61,935 nucleotides of DNA from Thermoflexus hugenholtzii JAD2 (GCA_945903275.1 CAMDNW010000011.1:1-61935); one strand, 5' to 3'. Positions 15,976-25,731 are shown, numbered from the stretch's first letter. The notes: generated by a model from the letters alone, not told the origin. Numbers and translations are program-made.

Positions 15976-16410
15976 TTAGCGCGCGTGCCAGACGGTTCGG
16001 TACTGCTTGCCAACGATCGCCTCGCGCAGTTCCACAAGTTCGAGCGAGCGCAGTTGCCGGAACGCGCGGTGCGCCTGCTTGATCATCTCTTCGTCGGCGC
16101 AGCCTTCGAGGCGCGCGATGACGCACTCCCAGACGCCAGCCGATTCGAGCGCGGTCACGCTGCGCGCCCACGGGATCATCGTGATCGACTGCGGCCTCGG
16201 CAGGTCAGGGCGAAGTGCCTTCAGCGATTCGAAGCGCTCATGCGTGTTGTCGACCATCGGCATGACACGCACCAACGGGCCGTCGGCGCCGCCACGAGTG
16301 TCGATGAGGAGAGTCTGGCGCAGGATGGGAAAGTGAAGGGTGACGACTTCGGCTTCGGCAATGTTCTGGACGACTGCCTCGATGTCGATGTCGTAGCCCC
16401 CGTCGATCAC
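15976..16410 (-). CDS. Conserved hypothetical protein following tyrS
   Basis: This is a 144-residue soluble protein beginning with GTG. It reads MIDGGYDIDIEAVVQNIAEA, then EVVTLHFPILRQTLLIDTR and a middle block RPDLPRPQSITMIPWARSV. The ordered strand/helix pattern and normal codon use indicate a real gene. I believe I have seen similar unnamed proteins in Chloroflexota, but have no function. It overlaps the tyrS stop by 4 nt (GTGA), so it is translationally coupled to tyrS and belongs to the ribF-tyrS operon. Confidence 0.7.
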   Translation of the reverse strand: MIDGGYDIDIEAVVQNIAEAEVVTLHFPILRQTLLIDTRGGADGPLVRVMPMVDNTHERFESLKALRPDLPRPQSITMIPWARSVTALESAGVWECVIARLEGCADEEMIKQAHRAFRQLRSLELVELREAIVGKQYRTVWHAR

Positions 16411-17648
16411 TGAGCGGCGCCGGCTACGACGCGAACGAAGCGGGTACGGCCCACGCGCACCTCGTCGCCCGGGCGGAGGTCGAGGGTGAAGTCGAAGACC
16501 GGCTCGCCGTTGACCTGCACCGCCCCCTGCGTCACGAGGCGGCGCACTTCGCCACCGCTCTTCGCGAAGTCAGTCGCGATAAGCACACGGTCGAGCCGTC
16601 CTGCGCCGCCGGCAGCATCCAACACGTACTCCCGCATCTCTTCAGGCGTCTCGCGGCGCTGGAACGTCGCCTCGAAGTACGTCTGGGCTGCCTCAGCAGC
16701 GTCGCGCGGGTAAAGCGTGGATGTGACCTCGAACGCGAGGCGCTTCTTGGCCTCGATGGCTGGCGTCGTGCCCGCTGCGACGTCAGCCAGTAATAAATCT
16801 ACTGCCTCCGGCGCGGCGTTGGTGAGCAGCGTGAAATAGTCGCGCATGGCCGCGTCCGGGATCGACATCGTCTTGCCGTAGATATCGTTTGCGACATCGT
16901 CCATCGCGATGTGGTTGCCGAGCGACTTCGACATCTTCTCGTGACCGTCGAGGCCGACGATCAGCGGAAGCATCATCACAATTTGCGGACGCTTGCCCAT
17001 CTCCTGCTGGAGTTTGCGGCCCGCCATCAGGTTAAACAGCTGGTCGCGCCCGCCGATCTGCACGTCGGTTTCGAGGGCGAACGCGTCGTAGGCCTGCATC
17101 AGCCCATACAAAAACTCCGAAAGGTAGATCGCGTTGCCGTCCACGTAACGCTTCGCAAAACTCTCGCGCTTCAGGAACTCGGCGACGGTGAACTGCGCAC
17201 AGACCTTGATCACGTCCTCGAAGGTGAGTTTCGAGAGCCAGTCGGCGTTGTAGCGCACCTGCACCTTCGACATATCGAGAATGCGGCCGGCCTGTGCGGC
17301 GTAGGTCTGCGAGTTCGCGGCCAGCGCCTCGGGAGTCAGCATCGGTCGCGTCTTGTCCTTGTCGGTGGGGTCGCCGATCAGGCCGGTGAAGTTGCCGATG
17401 AGGAACGTGATATCGTGCCCGAAGTCCTGGAATTGGCGCAGTTTACGCATCGTGAGCGTGTGGCCGAGGTGTAGGTCGACGGAGGTTGGGTCGTAGCCGC
17501 AGTAGACGCGCAGCGGCCGGTCTTCATCGAGGCGCGCGCGTAACTCGCGCTCCATCACGCGGCGGGTCTCGGGTTCGCCGAAGTCGGTGCCGCGCATGAG
17601 CACGGCCAATTGCTCGTCGACCGGCACCATCGTTCGGGTCGTGGTCAT
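16407..17648 (-). CDS. tyrS: Tyrosyl-tRNA synthetase
   Basis: The 413-residue class I synthetase charges tRNA-Tyr. It shows the HIGH motif as HLGHTLTMRKL, the GGRDQLFNLMAGR tyrosine-site region, the KMSKS loop (HEKMSKSLGNHI) and a C-terminal S4 RNA-binding domain (VRRLVTQGAVQVNGEPV). KMSKS, rather than KFGKT, places it in the TyrZ-like branch. The ATG overlaps the ribF stop (ATGA). No T-box or leader is present, because it is internal to the operon. Confidence 0.95.
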   Translation of the reverse strand: MTTTRTMVPVDEQLAVLMRGTDFGEPETRRVMERELRARLDEDRPLRVYCGYDPTSVDLHLGHTLTMRKLRQFQDFGHDITFLIGNFTGLIGDPTDKDKTRPMLTPEALAANSQTYAAQAGRILDMSKVQVRYNADWLSKLTFEDVIKVCAQFTVAEFLKRESFAKRYVDGNAIYLSEFLYGLMQAYDAFALETDVQIGGRDQLFNLMAGRKLQQEMGKRPQIVMMLPLIVGLDGHEKMSKSLGNHIAMDDVANDIYGKTMSIPDAAMRDYFTLLTNAAPEAVDLLLADVAAGTTPAIEAKKRLAFEVTSTLYPRDAAEAAQTYFEATFQRRETPEEMREYVLDAAGGAGRLDRVLIATDFAKSGGEVRRLVTQGAVQVNGEPVFDFTLDLRPGDEVRVGRTRFVRVVAGAAQ

Positions 17649-18598
17649 GCGAAGTATGCCCGCGTCGCCACGATATCCTGCTGTATCTGCGCCACAAGCG
17701 ACTCGATGCCATCGAATTTTTGCTCGTCACGGAGGCGGTCGACGAGTTCGATCTGCACGACTTGGCCGTAAAGGTCGCCCTCGAAGTCGAGCAGATGCGT
17801 CTCCACCCGGCGGCGGGCGCCATCGAAGGTAGGCTGGGTGCCGATGTTGGTCGCGCCGTGGAAGACGTGCCCCCACGCCTGCCCGCTCTGTACCTGTGCA
17901 CGCGTCACGTAGACGCCATCCGGCGGGAGCGCGTGGTCGGCGCTGACACCGATGTTCAGCGTGGGGAAGCCGATGGCGCGGCCCCGCTCGTCGCCATGGA
18001 TCACGGGGCCTCGCAGCGAGAACGGACGGCCGAGCAGGACGGTGACGGCGCGCATGTCGCTGGCCGCGAGCGCGCGGCGGATACGCGTAGACGAGATTTC
18101 GTCGGCGCCGCCGGTGTCATCGAGATCGCCAGCCACCAGCGGCAGCGTCTCGACCTCGAAGCCGAGTGTCACGCCGAGTTCGCGCAGCCGCGTCACGTCG
18201 CCTTCGCGGCCACGCCCGAGGCGGAAGTCCTCACCGACGATGAGGAGGCGCATCCCGGCGTCCTCGACGAGCATGCGCGCGAAGTCCTCAGCAGAGACGA
18301 GCGCGAGTTCCGAGGTGAACTGCACCACGGCGACCCAGTCTGCACCCGCCTCGCACAGCAGTTCGACGCGGCGTTCGAGTGACGTGAGGTAGGAGAAGGC
18401 GACATCCGGGCGGAGCACGGCGAGCGGGTTGGGGTGGAAGGTGGCCACACCCGCGCCGAGGCCGCGTCGGCGTGCCTCGTCCCGCGTGCGGGCGACGAGC
18501 GTCTGGTGACCGCGATGGACGCCATCGAATACGCCCACGGTGAGGACGTTTCCTCCCGCTGAGGCAGCGTGGCGCAGTTCATCGCGAACCAGCAGCAC
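17645..18598 (-). CDS. ribF: Bifunctional riboflavin kinase / FAD synthetase
   Basis: RibF converts riboflavin to FMN and FAD. The N-terminal adenylyltransferase domain shows GVFDGVHRGHQ and SSTRIRRAL. The C-terminal kinase domain shows GRAIGFPTLNIG and TNIGTQPTFDG. I choose the GTG at 18598 because AGAAGGA lies at ideal spacing before it and it gives the normal length (317 residues). An ATG at 18640 in frame would overlap the -10 region. It heads the ribF-tyrS-hypothetical operon and completes the riboflavin route encoded at 42.8-46.3 kb. Confidence 0.93.
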   Translation of the reverse strand: MLLVRDELRHAASAGGNVLTVGVFDGVHRGHQTLVARTRDEARRRGLGAGVATFHPNPLAVLRPDVAFSYLTSLERRVELLCEAGADWVAVVQFTSELALVSAEDFARMLVEDAGMRLLIVGEDFRLGRGREGDVTRLRELGVTLGFEVETLPLVAGDLDDTGGADEISSTRIRRALAASDMRAVTVLLGRPFSLRGPVIHGDERGRAIGFPTLNIGVSADHALPPDGVYVTRAQVQSGQAWGHVFHGATNIGTQPTFDGARRRVETHLLDFEGDLYGQVVQIELVDRLRDEQKFDGIESLVAQIQQDIVATRAYFA

Positions 18599-18630
18599 AG
18601 ACGAATCCTTCTCAACTTGCGGACGACCGG

Positions 18631-18636
18631 ATCGTA
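18631..18636 (-). promoter_or_regulatory. Extended -10 element (TGC-TACGAT) for the ribF operon
   Basis: On the minus strand TGCTACGAT lies 32 nt before the GTG start of ribF, leaving a short leader of about 25 nt that holds the Shine-Dalgarno. No clear -35 is seen, consistent with an extended -10 promoter. Confidence 0.45.
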
Positions 18637-18678
18637 GCATCGGGCCGCCGCAGCGCGCAGCCCCGCAATCTACCGCGG

Positions 18679-19518
18679 CTACTCACTCTCCAACTCGATG
18701 CTCGCCGCCGATGGCGCTTCCGCGCCCGCGAGGCGGACGAGGTCTATGTCGCCAAACACCTCGCTCTGCTCGGCCTGCAGATAGTGCGCCTTGATCAGTT
18801 CGAGCACCGCGAGGAACTCGACGATCACAGCGGTACGGCTGGGTGCTTCGCCGAAGAGCGCGAGGAACGAGACCTGCCCCTCGCGGTCGAGCCGCTCAAC
18901 CAGCGCCTTCATGCGGTCGGCCAGGCGGATGCGGGGGCGCGGCGTCGCGCGCACTGGGCGCTCCTCGGGCACGCGCGCGAGCACCTGCTTGAACAGGTCG
19001 ACGAGCGAGACCAGCGTGACGCCTTCTAGGCCAGGCGGGAGCGGCAGTTCCGGCGGGGCGGCGGAGCGGCGGTACGCGGTGCGGTGCTCGGCTTCGAGGC
19101 CCCGCAGGTACTCGGCGGCGTGCTTGAAGCGGCGGTACTCCTGCAACGCGCGGATCAGGTTCGCCGGGTCGTCCTCATTCTCCGAGGATGGCGGCGGCGC
19201 GTCGGGGTCACGAGGCAGCAGCGCTCGCGACTTCAGCAGCAGCAGCCGCGAGCCGACCGAGATGAACTCGGCGAGCGCATCTAGGTTCAGGTGCTCGGCA
19301 TCGCGTAGATACGCGAGGTACTGCTCGGTGACGGCGAGCAGCGAGACTTCGGTGATGTCGAGTTCGCGCTCCTCAAGCAGGTGCAGCAGCAGCGCGAGCG
19401 GCCCTTCGAACACTGGGAGTTGGAGCACGAACGCGGTGGTGGCATCCGCTATCGCGTCATCGGGTGCCTGACTCGCCTCGATTACAGCCTCTGCGGTTTC
19501 ATCGCCAGCGGTAGTCAT
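18679..19518 (-). CDS. scpA: Segregation and condensation protein A
   Basis: ScpA is the kleisin subunit of the SMC-ScpAB complex that organises chromosomes. The 279-residue product shows the N-terminal kleisin motif FEGPLALLLHLLEERELDITEVSL and the AEFISVGSRLLLLKSRALLP helix. The acidic linker and the C-terminal winged-helix part (VSFLALFGEAPSRTAVIVEFLAVLELIK) follow, each read as separate segments. No scpB gene follows; the next gene downstream is ribF with its own promoter. The ATG at 19518 lies 2 nt after the aroF stop. Confidence 0.92.
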   Translation of the reverse strand: MTTAGDETAEAVIEASQAPDDAIADATTAFVLQLPVFEGPLALLLHLLEERELDITEVSLLAVTEQYLAYLRDAEHLNLDALAEFISVGSRLLLLKSRALLPRDPDAPPPSSENEDDPANLIRALQEYRRFKHAAEYLRGLEAEHRTAYRRSAAPPELPLPPGLEGVTLVSLVDLFKQVLARVPEERPVRATPRPRIRLADRMKALVERLDREGQVSFLALFGEAPSRTAVIVEFLAVLELIKAHYLQAEQSEVFGDIDLVRLAGAEAPSAASIELESE

Positions 19519-19520
19519 GG

Positions 19521-20573
19521 CTACGCGACTGGCTGTGCGACGGGCGGCGGGACGGGCGCGAACGGCCGCCCGACGGCGGTGGCGAGCATCGAGGCCTCGT
19601 GCATCAGGCTGGCGAAGTTCCCCGGCGTGAGCGACTGCGCGCCGTCGGAGAGCGCGTGATCGGGACTCGGGTGAACCTCGACCATCAAGCCGTCCGCGCC
19701 GACCGCAAGGCTGGCCATGCACAGCGGCCGGACGAGGTACCATTTGCCGGTGCCGTGTGACGGGTCGCAGACCACGGGGAGGTGACTGAGCCGTTTTACC
19801 AGCGCGATGGCGTTCAGGTCGAGCGTGTTGCGCGTGGCGGTCTCGAAGGTACGAATACCGCGCTCGCATAGGAACACCTGCGAGTTGCCGGCGTTGAGGA
19901 TGTACTCGGCGGCGAGCAGCCACTCCTCGATGGTGCCTGCGATGGCGCGCTTGAGCATGATCGGTTTTCCGGTCTTCGCGGCCTCCTCCAGCAGCACAAA
20001 GTTCTGCGTGTTGCGCGCGCCGATCTGGAGTACATCGGCATACTGCGCGACGACATCGACATCACGCACCGACAGCAGTTCGGTGATCACCGGCATCCCA
20101 AGGCGGTCGCCCGCGTTACGCAGCATCTTGAGGCCGGGGACTCCGAGGCCCTGGAACGAGTACGGCGACGACCGCGGCTTGAACGCACCCCCGCGCAGGA
20201 TGTGCGCGCCGCCGTCGCGGACGCCCTTCGCGGCGGCCCACAGCTGTTCCTCGGTTTCGATCGCGCAGGGGCCGGCGATCATCACCGGCCGCTTGCCGCC
20301 CACGTTCACGCCGTAGGGCAACGTGACGATGGTGTCGTCCTGATGCACCTCACGGCTGGCGAGTTTGTAGGGTTTGGAGATTCGGAGCACCTCGTCGACG
20401 CCCTTCATGGTAGAGAGTTCGTCGCGCAGTTCCGGGTAGACGTTGCCGAGGACGGCGATGACCGTGCGCGCGACGCCCTCGATCTCCTGGCCGCGCAGCC
20501 CGATGGCCTGGAGGCGGAGGAGGATGGCGTCGCGCTGCGCCTCGGTCCGGCGCATGTTCATGACGACGATCAT
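19521..20573 (-). CDS. aroF: 3-deoxy-7-phosphoheptulonate synthase (DAHP synthase, class I-beta)
   Basis: This catalyses the first step of the shikimate pathway, from PEP and erythrose 4-phosphate to DAHP. The 350-residue enzyme has an N-terminal ferredoxin-like regulatory domain (about 80 residues) and the barrel with [27 protein letters not shown] and [10 protein letters not shown]. The ATG at 20573 overlaps the aroH stop (ATGA), so the two are coupled. In this family fused or adjacent chorismate mutase often confers feedback control, which fits the neighbouring aroH. Confidence 0.94.
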   Translation of the reverse strand: MIVVMNMRRTEAQRDAILLRLQAIGLRGQEIEGVARTVIAVLGNVYPELRDELSTMKGVDEVLRISKPYKLASREVHQDDTIVTLPYGVNVGGKRPVMIAGPCAIETEEQLWAAAKGVRDGGAHILRGGAFKPRSSPYSFQGLGVPGLKMLRNAGDRLGMPVITELLSVRDVDVVAQYADVLQIGARNTQNFVLLEEAAKTGKPIMLKRAIAGTIEEWLLAAEYILNAGNSQVFLCERGIRTFETATRNTLDLNAIALVKRLSHLPVVCDPSHGTGKWYLVRPLCMASLAVGADGLMVEVHPSPDHALSDGAQSLTPGNFASLMHEASMLATAVGRPFAPVPPPVAQPVA

Positions 20574-20953
20574 CGAGGAGTCTCCGGGGATTCCTGCACC
20601 AGATCGGGTCGGAGCGCCTGCGCGCCGCGCAGGTAGACGTGCTTGACCTCGCCGGCAGCCAGATCGGTGTTCACGTGCATGAGGATGCGCAGGCAGTGTT
20701 GCAGGCTGCCGGGGACGGCCATCTCGTGCCCACACATCAGGGCGATGTCTGTCCAGCCGAGGTTGCGCGCGGCCACAGCCGGAAACTCCGCGTTCAGGTC
20801 GGGCGTGGTGGAGAAGACGACCGAGGCGACGTACTCACGCTCGATCTGGTTGGCGGCGACGATCGCCTCCAGCAGCTCACCGGCCGCCTCCAGGATGGCT
20901 TCTTTGCTGTTCGACTCGACCGTCGTCGCGCCTCGGATTCCGCGTACAAGCAT
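20570..20953 (-). CDS. aroH: Chorismate mutase, AroH type
   Basis: The 127-residue monofunctional enzyme converts chorismate to prephenate. It matches the Bacillus AroH trimer family: MLVRGIRGATTVE with the active-site Arg, the MCGHEMAVPGSL segment with the Cys position, CLRILMHVNT with the Arg and HVYLRGAQALRPDL with the Tyr. It sits between trpA and aroF, giving the cell a route to Phe and Tyr within the tryptophan block; tyrA lies at 33.2-34.3 kb. A GGGAG Shine-Dalgarno precedes the ATG. Confidence 0.93.
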   Translation of the reverse strand: MLVRGIRGATTVESNSKEAILEAAGELLEAIVAANQIEREYVASVVFSTTPDLNAEFPAVAARNLGWTDIALMCGHEMAVPGSLQHCLRILMHVNTDLAAGEVKHVYLRGAQALRPDLVQESPETPR

Positions 20954-21082
20954 GGGAATGGCTCCCTGTTCCGGATGGTGCGGCGTTCACTAGCCGCGCG
21001 GCGGCCGGTTCAGACCGACTAAGGCGCGTACCGCCTGCAAGCGTAAACGACGGAGCCGTGTGGTGGCACCGGCGCGGCGATC

Positions 21083-21895
21083 TCAGCCGCCCGCGCGGGT
21101 CGTCTCCAGACCCCGCATGGCGGCGACGAAGGCGCGGACGGCCTCCGCACGCCCATCGCGCGAGGCTGCCCCGACCACCTGCACGAACGCCCCACCCACG
21201 ATGGCCGCGTCCGCAACCGCCCCGATCGCCTGCACGTGCTCGGGCTGCGAGATGCCGAAGCCGACCGCCAGCGGCACCGAGGTCTGCTCGCGCACGCGCC
21301 CGAGGAAGGCCGGGAGATCATCCGAGAGGGCGGTGCGCGCGCCGGTCACGCCGGTCACGCTGACGCAGTAGATGAAGCCGCTGGCGTGGGCCGCGACGGC
21401 CGCAATGCGGTTGTGCGTCGAGGTGGGCGCGAGCAAGTAGATGAGGTGCATCCCCACGGCGCGGGCCAGTGCTTCTAGTTCACCTGCCTCTTCGGGGGGC
21501 AGGTCGACGATCACGAGGCCGTCTACGCCCGCCTCGGTCGCGTCACGGACGAAGCGAGGCAGGCCGTAGGAGAAGAGCGTGTTGGAGTAGCCCATCAGCA
21601 GCAGCGGGATCGTGATGCCGCTGGCGCGAATCGCGCGGACGGCATCGAGCACGGTGGCGAGCGTGACACCCAGCGCGAGTGCCTGCTGGTACGCCTGCTG
21701 GTTGGTGACGCCGTCGGCGAGCGGGTCGCTGAACGGGATGCCGAGTTCCAGCGCGTCCGCGCCGCCCTCGACCGCCGCGCGGGCGATCTCGATGGTCGCG
21801 TCGATCTCGGGCCAGCCGCCGGGGACGAAAGGAATCAGCGCGGGGCGGGCCTCGGCGCGGGTGCGTGCGAACATGGCGGCGATGCGGTCGGTCAT
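21083..21895 (-). CDS. trpA: Tryptophan synthase alpha chain
   Basis: TrpA cleaves indole-3-glycerol phosphate to indole, which passes to TrpB. The 270-residue barrel has the catalytic Glu in ALELGIPFSDPLADG, the DLPPEE loop after GVDGLVIV and the phosphate-binding GFGISQPEH. The ATG at 21895 gives the standard N-terminus (MTDRIAAMFARTRAE). Unusually, two unrelated genes (a CPBP protease and rmuC) separate it from trpB. A 129-bp gap follows before aroH. Confidence 0.95.
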   Translation of the reverse strand: MTDRIAAMFARTRAEARPALIPFVPGGWPEIDATIEIARAAVEGGADALELGIPFSDPLADGVTNQQAYQQALALGVTLATVLDAVRAIRASGITIPLLLMGYSNTLFSYGLPRFVRDATEAGVDGLVIVDLPPEEAGELEALARAVGMHLIYLLAPTSTHNRIAAVAAHASGFIYCVSVTGVTGARTALSDDLPAFLGRVREQTSVPLAVGFGISQPEHVQAIGAVADAAIVGGAFVQVVGAASRDGRAEAVRAFVAAMRGLETTRAGG

Positions 21896-21944
21896 AGCCG
21901 AGGCAGCGTACCAGCGCCGCAGGCTAGATGCGTCACCCACCGCA

Positions 21945-22676
21945 CTACGAGCCGAGGCCGCCCACGGTAAAGCCGAAGGTGAGGCCGTTCACCAGCGTGT
22001 GCGCGCCGATCGAGGTGCACAGCGATCCCGACTCGTCGTTGCTCCACGCGAACAGCATCCCCACCAGCGTGAACGGGATGAGCACTCCGAGGTTACCGTG
22101 GAACGCGCCGAAGCAGAGACCGCTGACGAGCAGCGCGGGAAGGCGTGGCCAGAAGCCGCGCATACCTCGATAGAGCAGCCCACGGAAGAAGAGTTCCTCG
22201 GTGAACGGCGCAAGCACCACGACGGCGATGCCGAGCGCGGCGATCCGCCAGAGCGAGTCGTCGCTGCCTACCGGCACGGCGTTGCGGTCGGCGAACGCGG
22301 TGACATTGATGCCGAGGCGGCGGAGCGCCTCCAAACCCAGTGCGTAGCCGATGAGGATACCGTAGGAACCGAGCCACGCCTGCGACAGCGGCGCCCACGT
22401 GCGCGGCCAGACGAGGCCGAGCGCCCGCCAGCCGACGCCTCGCCACTTCGCGAGGGCGAACACCACGAGGCCCATCACAAACTGAAACCCAAGCGTGGTC
22501 GTCACTATCGCGGCCACGCCCGCGGCGCGCAGCAGCACCGCGACCACCCCCACCAGCACCGCCGACAGCACCACCGCTACGAGGCCGACGACGAGATCGA
22601 CGGCGCGCCAGATCTGCGGTGGCGCACCAGCAGGCGCGAGGCCCGCGCGAGACAGCTCAGGGAGGTCAGCAAACAT
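21945..22676 (-). CDS. CPBP-family intramembrane metalloprotease (Abi/CAAX-like)
   Basis: The 243-residue protein has several hydrophobic segments and the CPBP motifs: EELFFRGLLYRGM (Glu-Glu and Arg), FGAFHGN (first His) and IGAHTLVN (second His). Family members process membrane substrates or confer bacteriocin immunity. It lies inside the tryptophan gene run, between rmuC and trpA, in the same direction with short gaps. It is therefore probably co-transcribed, but nothing links it to tryptophan synthesis. Confidence 0.85.
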   Translation of the reverse strand: MFADLPELSRAGLAPAGAPPQIWRAVDLVVGLVAVVLSAVLVGVVAVLLRAAGVAAIVTTTLGFQFVMGLVVFALAKWRGVGWRALGLVWPRTWAPLSQAWLGSYGILIGYALGLEALRRLGINVTAFADRNAVPVGSDDSLWRIAALGIAVVVLAPFTEELFFRGLLYRGMRGFWPRLPALLVSGLCFGAFHGNLGVLIPFTLVGMLFAWSNDESGSLCTSIGAHTLVNGLTFGFTVGGLGS

Positions 22677-22694
22677 GCACTGAGAGTAGCAGCA

Positions 22695-23726
22695 CTACTG
22701 CTCTGGGCCGTCAGTGATGCGAGGCGTGTCAGCCTCCTCGCCGGAGGCGATGCGGAGGCCGGAGAGTCCGCCGCGCGCGCGGCTGAGTTGCGCGCTCATG
22801 TCGTCGCGGGAGTTGATGAGCATGGTGATCGCGCGCGAGAAGCGGCCCTGCAACTCGGACTGGACGGCATCAAGGCTCTGCGCGGCGGTCTGGAGGTATG
22901 CCTCGAGTTTCTGCACGTCCACGGATTTCGAGGAGGCCAGCGCGCTCTGGAAGATCACGAGCAGGTATGGCACAAACAGGCTGTGACTCACGAGCACCAC
23001 ATTGAGTCGGAACGTGTCGACCTGCACCGGCGCGCACAGTTCGAAGACCGCATCGGGTACGACGGCGACGCCGAACGGCGCAGTGACGTTGGGTTCCAGG
23101 TACTTCGTGACCTCGCGGGCGCGGTCGAGCACGGCAGCCTCAATCTGCTTCTTGATCGCGGCGCGCTCGGCATCGTCCTCGGTGGCCGCGAGGCGGTCGA
23201 GCAGGCCGACGGCCGACCATTTGCTGTCGATGGGCAACACAAGGTCGTTGGGTAGCCGCAGCCCGAACTCGACCACGCGGTTGCCAACGCGGAAGTCACG
23301 CACCTGCCACTCGACGGGGAGGCGCGCGAAAACCGTGTCGAGAATTTGCTCGCCGGCCGCGCCTCGCGTCTGCGTCCCGGCGATCACCAGTTCGAGGCGG
23401 CGGACGGACTCGGCAGTACGGCGTTCGAGGTCTTCACGGGCGCGGGCGACGGCCTGCAACTCGCGCAGTCCGGCGCGGATTTCGTCAACGGCCTGCGTGA
23501 CCGGCTCCAGCCGCACGAGGCGTTCGTTGACGCGCCCGGTCTCCGCGGGCACGCCTTCGAGGCGCACCAGCCGCTCGGCGACCTGCCGCAGCCCAGCATC
23601 GAGGCTCGCGAGCGCGGGGCCGATATCGCTGGCTGTGCTGCTGGACGAGGGGCGGCGTAGTACGAGGACGAGCACGACCGCGAGCAGCGCGATGACAACG
23701 GCTAGCAGGATGGGTTCGCTCGGCAT
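22695..23726 (-). CDS. rmuC: RmuC-family DNA recombination protein
   Basis: The 343-residue protein has one N-terminal membrane helix (ILLAVVIALLAVVLVLVL), a coiled-coil region and the RmuC nuclease-like core: RGAAGEQILDTVFARLP, FGLRLPNDLVLPIDSKW and YLEPNVTAPFGVAVVPDA. RmuC limits recombination at inverted repeats in E. coli. The start at ATG 23726 is chosen for GAGGAG 4 nt upstream. It lies between trpB and the CPBP gene in the tryptophan run. Confidence 0.87.
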   Translation of the reverse strand: MPSEPILLAVVIALLAVVLVLVLRRPSSSSTASDIGPALASLDAGLRQVAERLVRLEGVPAETGRVNERLVRLEPVTQAVDEIRAGLRELQAVARAREDLERRTAESVRRLELVIAGTQTRGAAGEQILDTVFARLPVEWQVRDFRVGNRVVEFGLRLPNDLVLPIDSKWSAVGLLDRLAATEDDAERAAIKKQIEAAVLDRAREVTKYLEPNVTAPFGVAVVPDAVFELCAPVQVDTFRLNVVLVSHSLFVPYLLVIFQSALASSKSVDVQKLEAYLQTAAQSLDAVQSELQGRFSRAITMLINSRDDMSAQLSRARGGLSGLRIASGEEADTPRITDGPEQ

Positions 23727-23770
23727 ACGTCTCCTCACGGGAAGAGTAACACCGGGCGCCTCGCCAACCC

Positions 23771-24991
23771 CTAGAGCGTGATGCCCAGTGCCACAGCGAC
23801 GGTGCCCATGTCCTTATCGCCACGCCCGCTCAGGTTCACGAGCACGATGTCGTCGGGGCCGAGGCCTTTGACGACCTCAGGGAGATAGGCGATGGCGTGC
23901 GAGGATTCGAGGGCGGGGATGATGCCCTCGGTTTCGCAGAGCAGCTGGAAGCCAGCGAGCGCCTGCGTGTCGGTGACGGATCCATACTCGGCGCGCTCGG
24001 TGACTTTCAGCCACGAGTGCTCGGGACCAACGCCGGGGTAGTCGAGGCCCGCGGAGATCGAGTGCGCCTCGATCACTTGGCCCCATTCGTCTTGCAGCAG
24101 GTACGAGCGAGCGCCGTGCAGCACGCCAGGGCGGCCCTTTGAGAGCGTCGCGGCGTGGCGCGCCTCGAGGCCTTCGCCCGCCGCCTCGACGCCGACGAGG
24201 CGCACCGGATCATCGAGCAGCGGGGCGAACAGGCCCATCGCGTTCGAGCCGCCGCCGACACAGGCGACGGCCACGGTAGGCAGGCGGCCTTCGGTGTCCA
24301 ACATCTGCGCGCGCGCCTCGCGACCGATCACGGACTGGAACTCACGCACCATCTCGGGGTACGGGTGCGGGCCGACGACGGAGCCGATCAGGTAGTAGGT
24401 GGTGCGGATGTTTGTCACCCAGTCACGGATCGCCTCATTGATCGCGTCCTTGAGGGTGCGCGAACCGGCGTCGACCGAGCGAACCTCCGCGCCAAGCAGT
24501 TTCATGCGGAAGACATTGAGCGACTGGCGGCGAACATCCTCTGCGCCCATGTAGACGACACATTCGAGGCCAAGAAGCGCACACGCGGTAGCGGTAGCGA
24601 CGCCGTGCTGGCCGGCGCCAGTCTCGGCGATGATGCGCGGCTTCCCCATGCGCTTGGCGAGCAACGCCTGCGCGAGCGCGGCATTGATCTTGTGCGCGCC
24701 GGTGTGCGCGAGGTCTTCGCGCTTCAGGTAGACCTTCGGGCCTCGGCCGCCTTGCGCGGCGGCGAGGTGCGCCGAGAGCCGCGCCGCATAGGTAATCGGC
24801 GTGGGCCGCCCGGCGTAGGTACGCAGCAGGTGCTCGAGGTTCGTGCGGAACTCGCCGTCGGCGAGCGCCTCATGGTACGCGGCCTCCAGTTCAGCGAGCG
24901 CGGGCATCAGCGTCTCGGGGACGTACTTGCCGCCGAACTCGCCAAAGTGGCCTCGGCCGTCCGGCAGCGCGACATGCGGGGTGCTGGTCAT
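23771..24991 (-). CDS. trpB: Tryptophan synthase beta chain
   Basis: TrpB condenses indole and serine using PLP. The 406-residue protein shows the PLP-lysine segment [28 protein letters not shown], the phosphate-binding [10 protein letters not shown] and the C-terminal NLSGRGDKD. All hallmark residues of TrpB1 are present. The ATG overlaps the trpF stop (ATGA). Confidence 0.97.
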   Translation of the reverse strand: MTSTPHVALPDGRGHFGEFGGKYVPETLMPALAELEAAYHEALADGEFRTNLEHLLRTYAGRPTPITYAARLSAHLAAAQGGRGPKVYLKREDLAHTGAHKINAALAQALLAKRMGKPRIIAETGAGQHGVATATACALLGLECVVYMGAEDVRRQSLNVFRMKLLGAEVRSVDAGSRTLKDAINEAIRDWVTNIRTTYYLIGSVVGPHPYPEMVREFQSVIGREARAQMLDTEGRLPTVAVACVGGGSNAMGLFAPLLDDPVRLVGVEAAGEGLEARHAATLSKGRPGVLHGARSYLLQDEWGQVIEAHSISAGLDYPGVGPEHSWLKVTERAEYGSVTDTQALAGFQLLCETEGIIPALESSHAIAYLPEVVKGLGPDDIVLVNLSGRGDKDMGTVAVALGITL

Positions 24992-25731
24992 CGGGCATCT
25001 GCCTCTCGTACTGCACGCACGAAGGCGCGCACGCGGTCGTGGTCTTTGCGTCCGTCACGCTCGGTGCCGCTGGCTACATCGACGGCCCACGGGTGGACGG
25101 CGTTAATCGCCTCGCGGATGTTCTCCGGGTTCAGGCCGCCCGCGAGCATCATCGGCACATGAGCAGAGATGAGCCGTGCGACCTCCCAGTCAAAAGTGAT
25201 CCCGCTGCCGCCCCGGTATGGGCCGTGCGCGGAGTCGAGCATCAGTGCGAGCGCGAACCCGGGCTGCACGAGCACGATCGGGTCGGAGGGTGAGTCGAGC
25301 GGTGAGATGTGTACGACCTGGATGACCTGCCGCGCGACCAGCAGACATTCGTCCCACGACTCGTGACCGGACAGTTGCACGAGGTCGATGCCCGTCTCTT
25401 CGACGATCTCGTTGATCTCCTCGAAGGGCTGGTCGGCGAAGACCCCAACCGTGAGCGGGCGCTTCACATCGAGGTACGTCCCGATCACCTCGGAGCCGTG
25501 CTGAAACCAGACGCCGGCTTCCTCGCGCACGCGGGGCTGCGAGGGTGGCGGCACGACAAACTCGTGCTCCGCCAGCGGGCGGCCGATCGCACGCACCATC
25601 GCCGAGGCCTGATCGATATCGACACGGCGCGAGGATTCGGCAAAGATCATGCCGACAAAGTCCGCGCCAGCTTCGGCTGCCGCGATCACGTCCGCGGGCG
25701 TGCGGTTGCCACAGATTTTCACGAGGGTCAT
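24988..25731 (-). CDS. trpF: Phosphoribosylanthranilate isomerase with an insertion
   Basis: TrpF catalyses the Amadori rearrangement of phosphoribosylanthranilate. The 247-residue sequence shows [11 protein letters not shown] with the catalytic Cys7, [24 protein letters not shown] with the His, and [10 protein letters not shown]. Typical TrpF is about 200-215 residues; the extra length is a roughly 35-residue insertion after residue 52, containing [17 protein letters not shown]. The catalytic Asp region ([14 protein letters not shown]) is intact. It overlaps trpC and trpB at both ends by 4 nt. Confidence 0.94.
   Translation of the reverse strand: MTLVKICGNRTPADVIAAAEAGADFVGMIFAESSRRVDIDQASAMVRAIGRPLAEHEFVVPPPSQPRVREEAGVWFQHGSEVIGTYLDVKRPLTVGVFADQPFEEINEIVEETGIDLVQLSGHESWDECLLVARQVIQVVHISPLDSPSDPIVLVQPGFALALMLDSAHGPYRGGSGITFDWEVARLISAHVPMMLAGGLNPENIREAINAVHPWAVDVASGTERDGRKDHDRVRAFVRAVREADAR

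Noticed and set aside
21051-21080. T-box-like sequence GTGGTGGCACCGGCGCGG on the plus strand
   Set aside because: Both flanking genes (trpA, aroH) run on the minus strand, and there is no stem I, specifier loop or terminator. It is a chance match to the T-box core.
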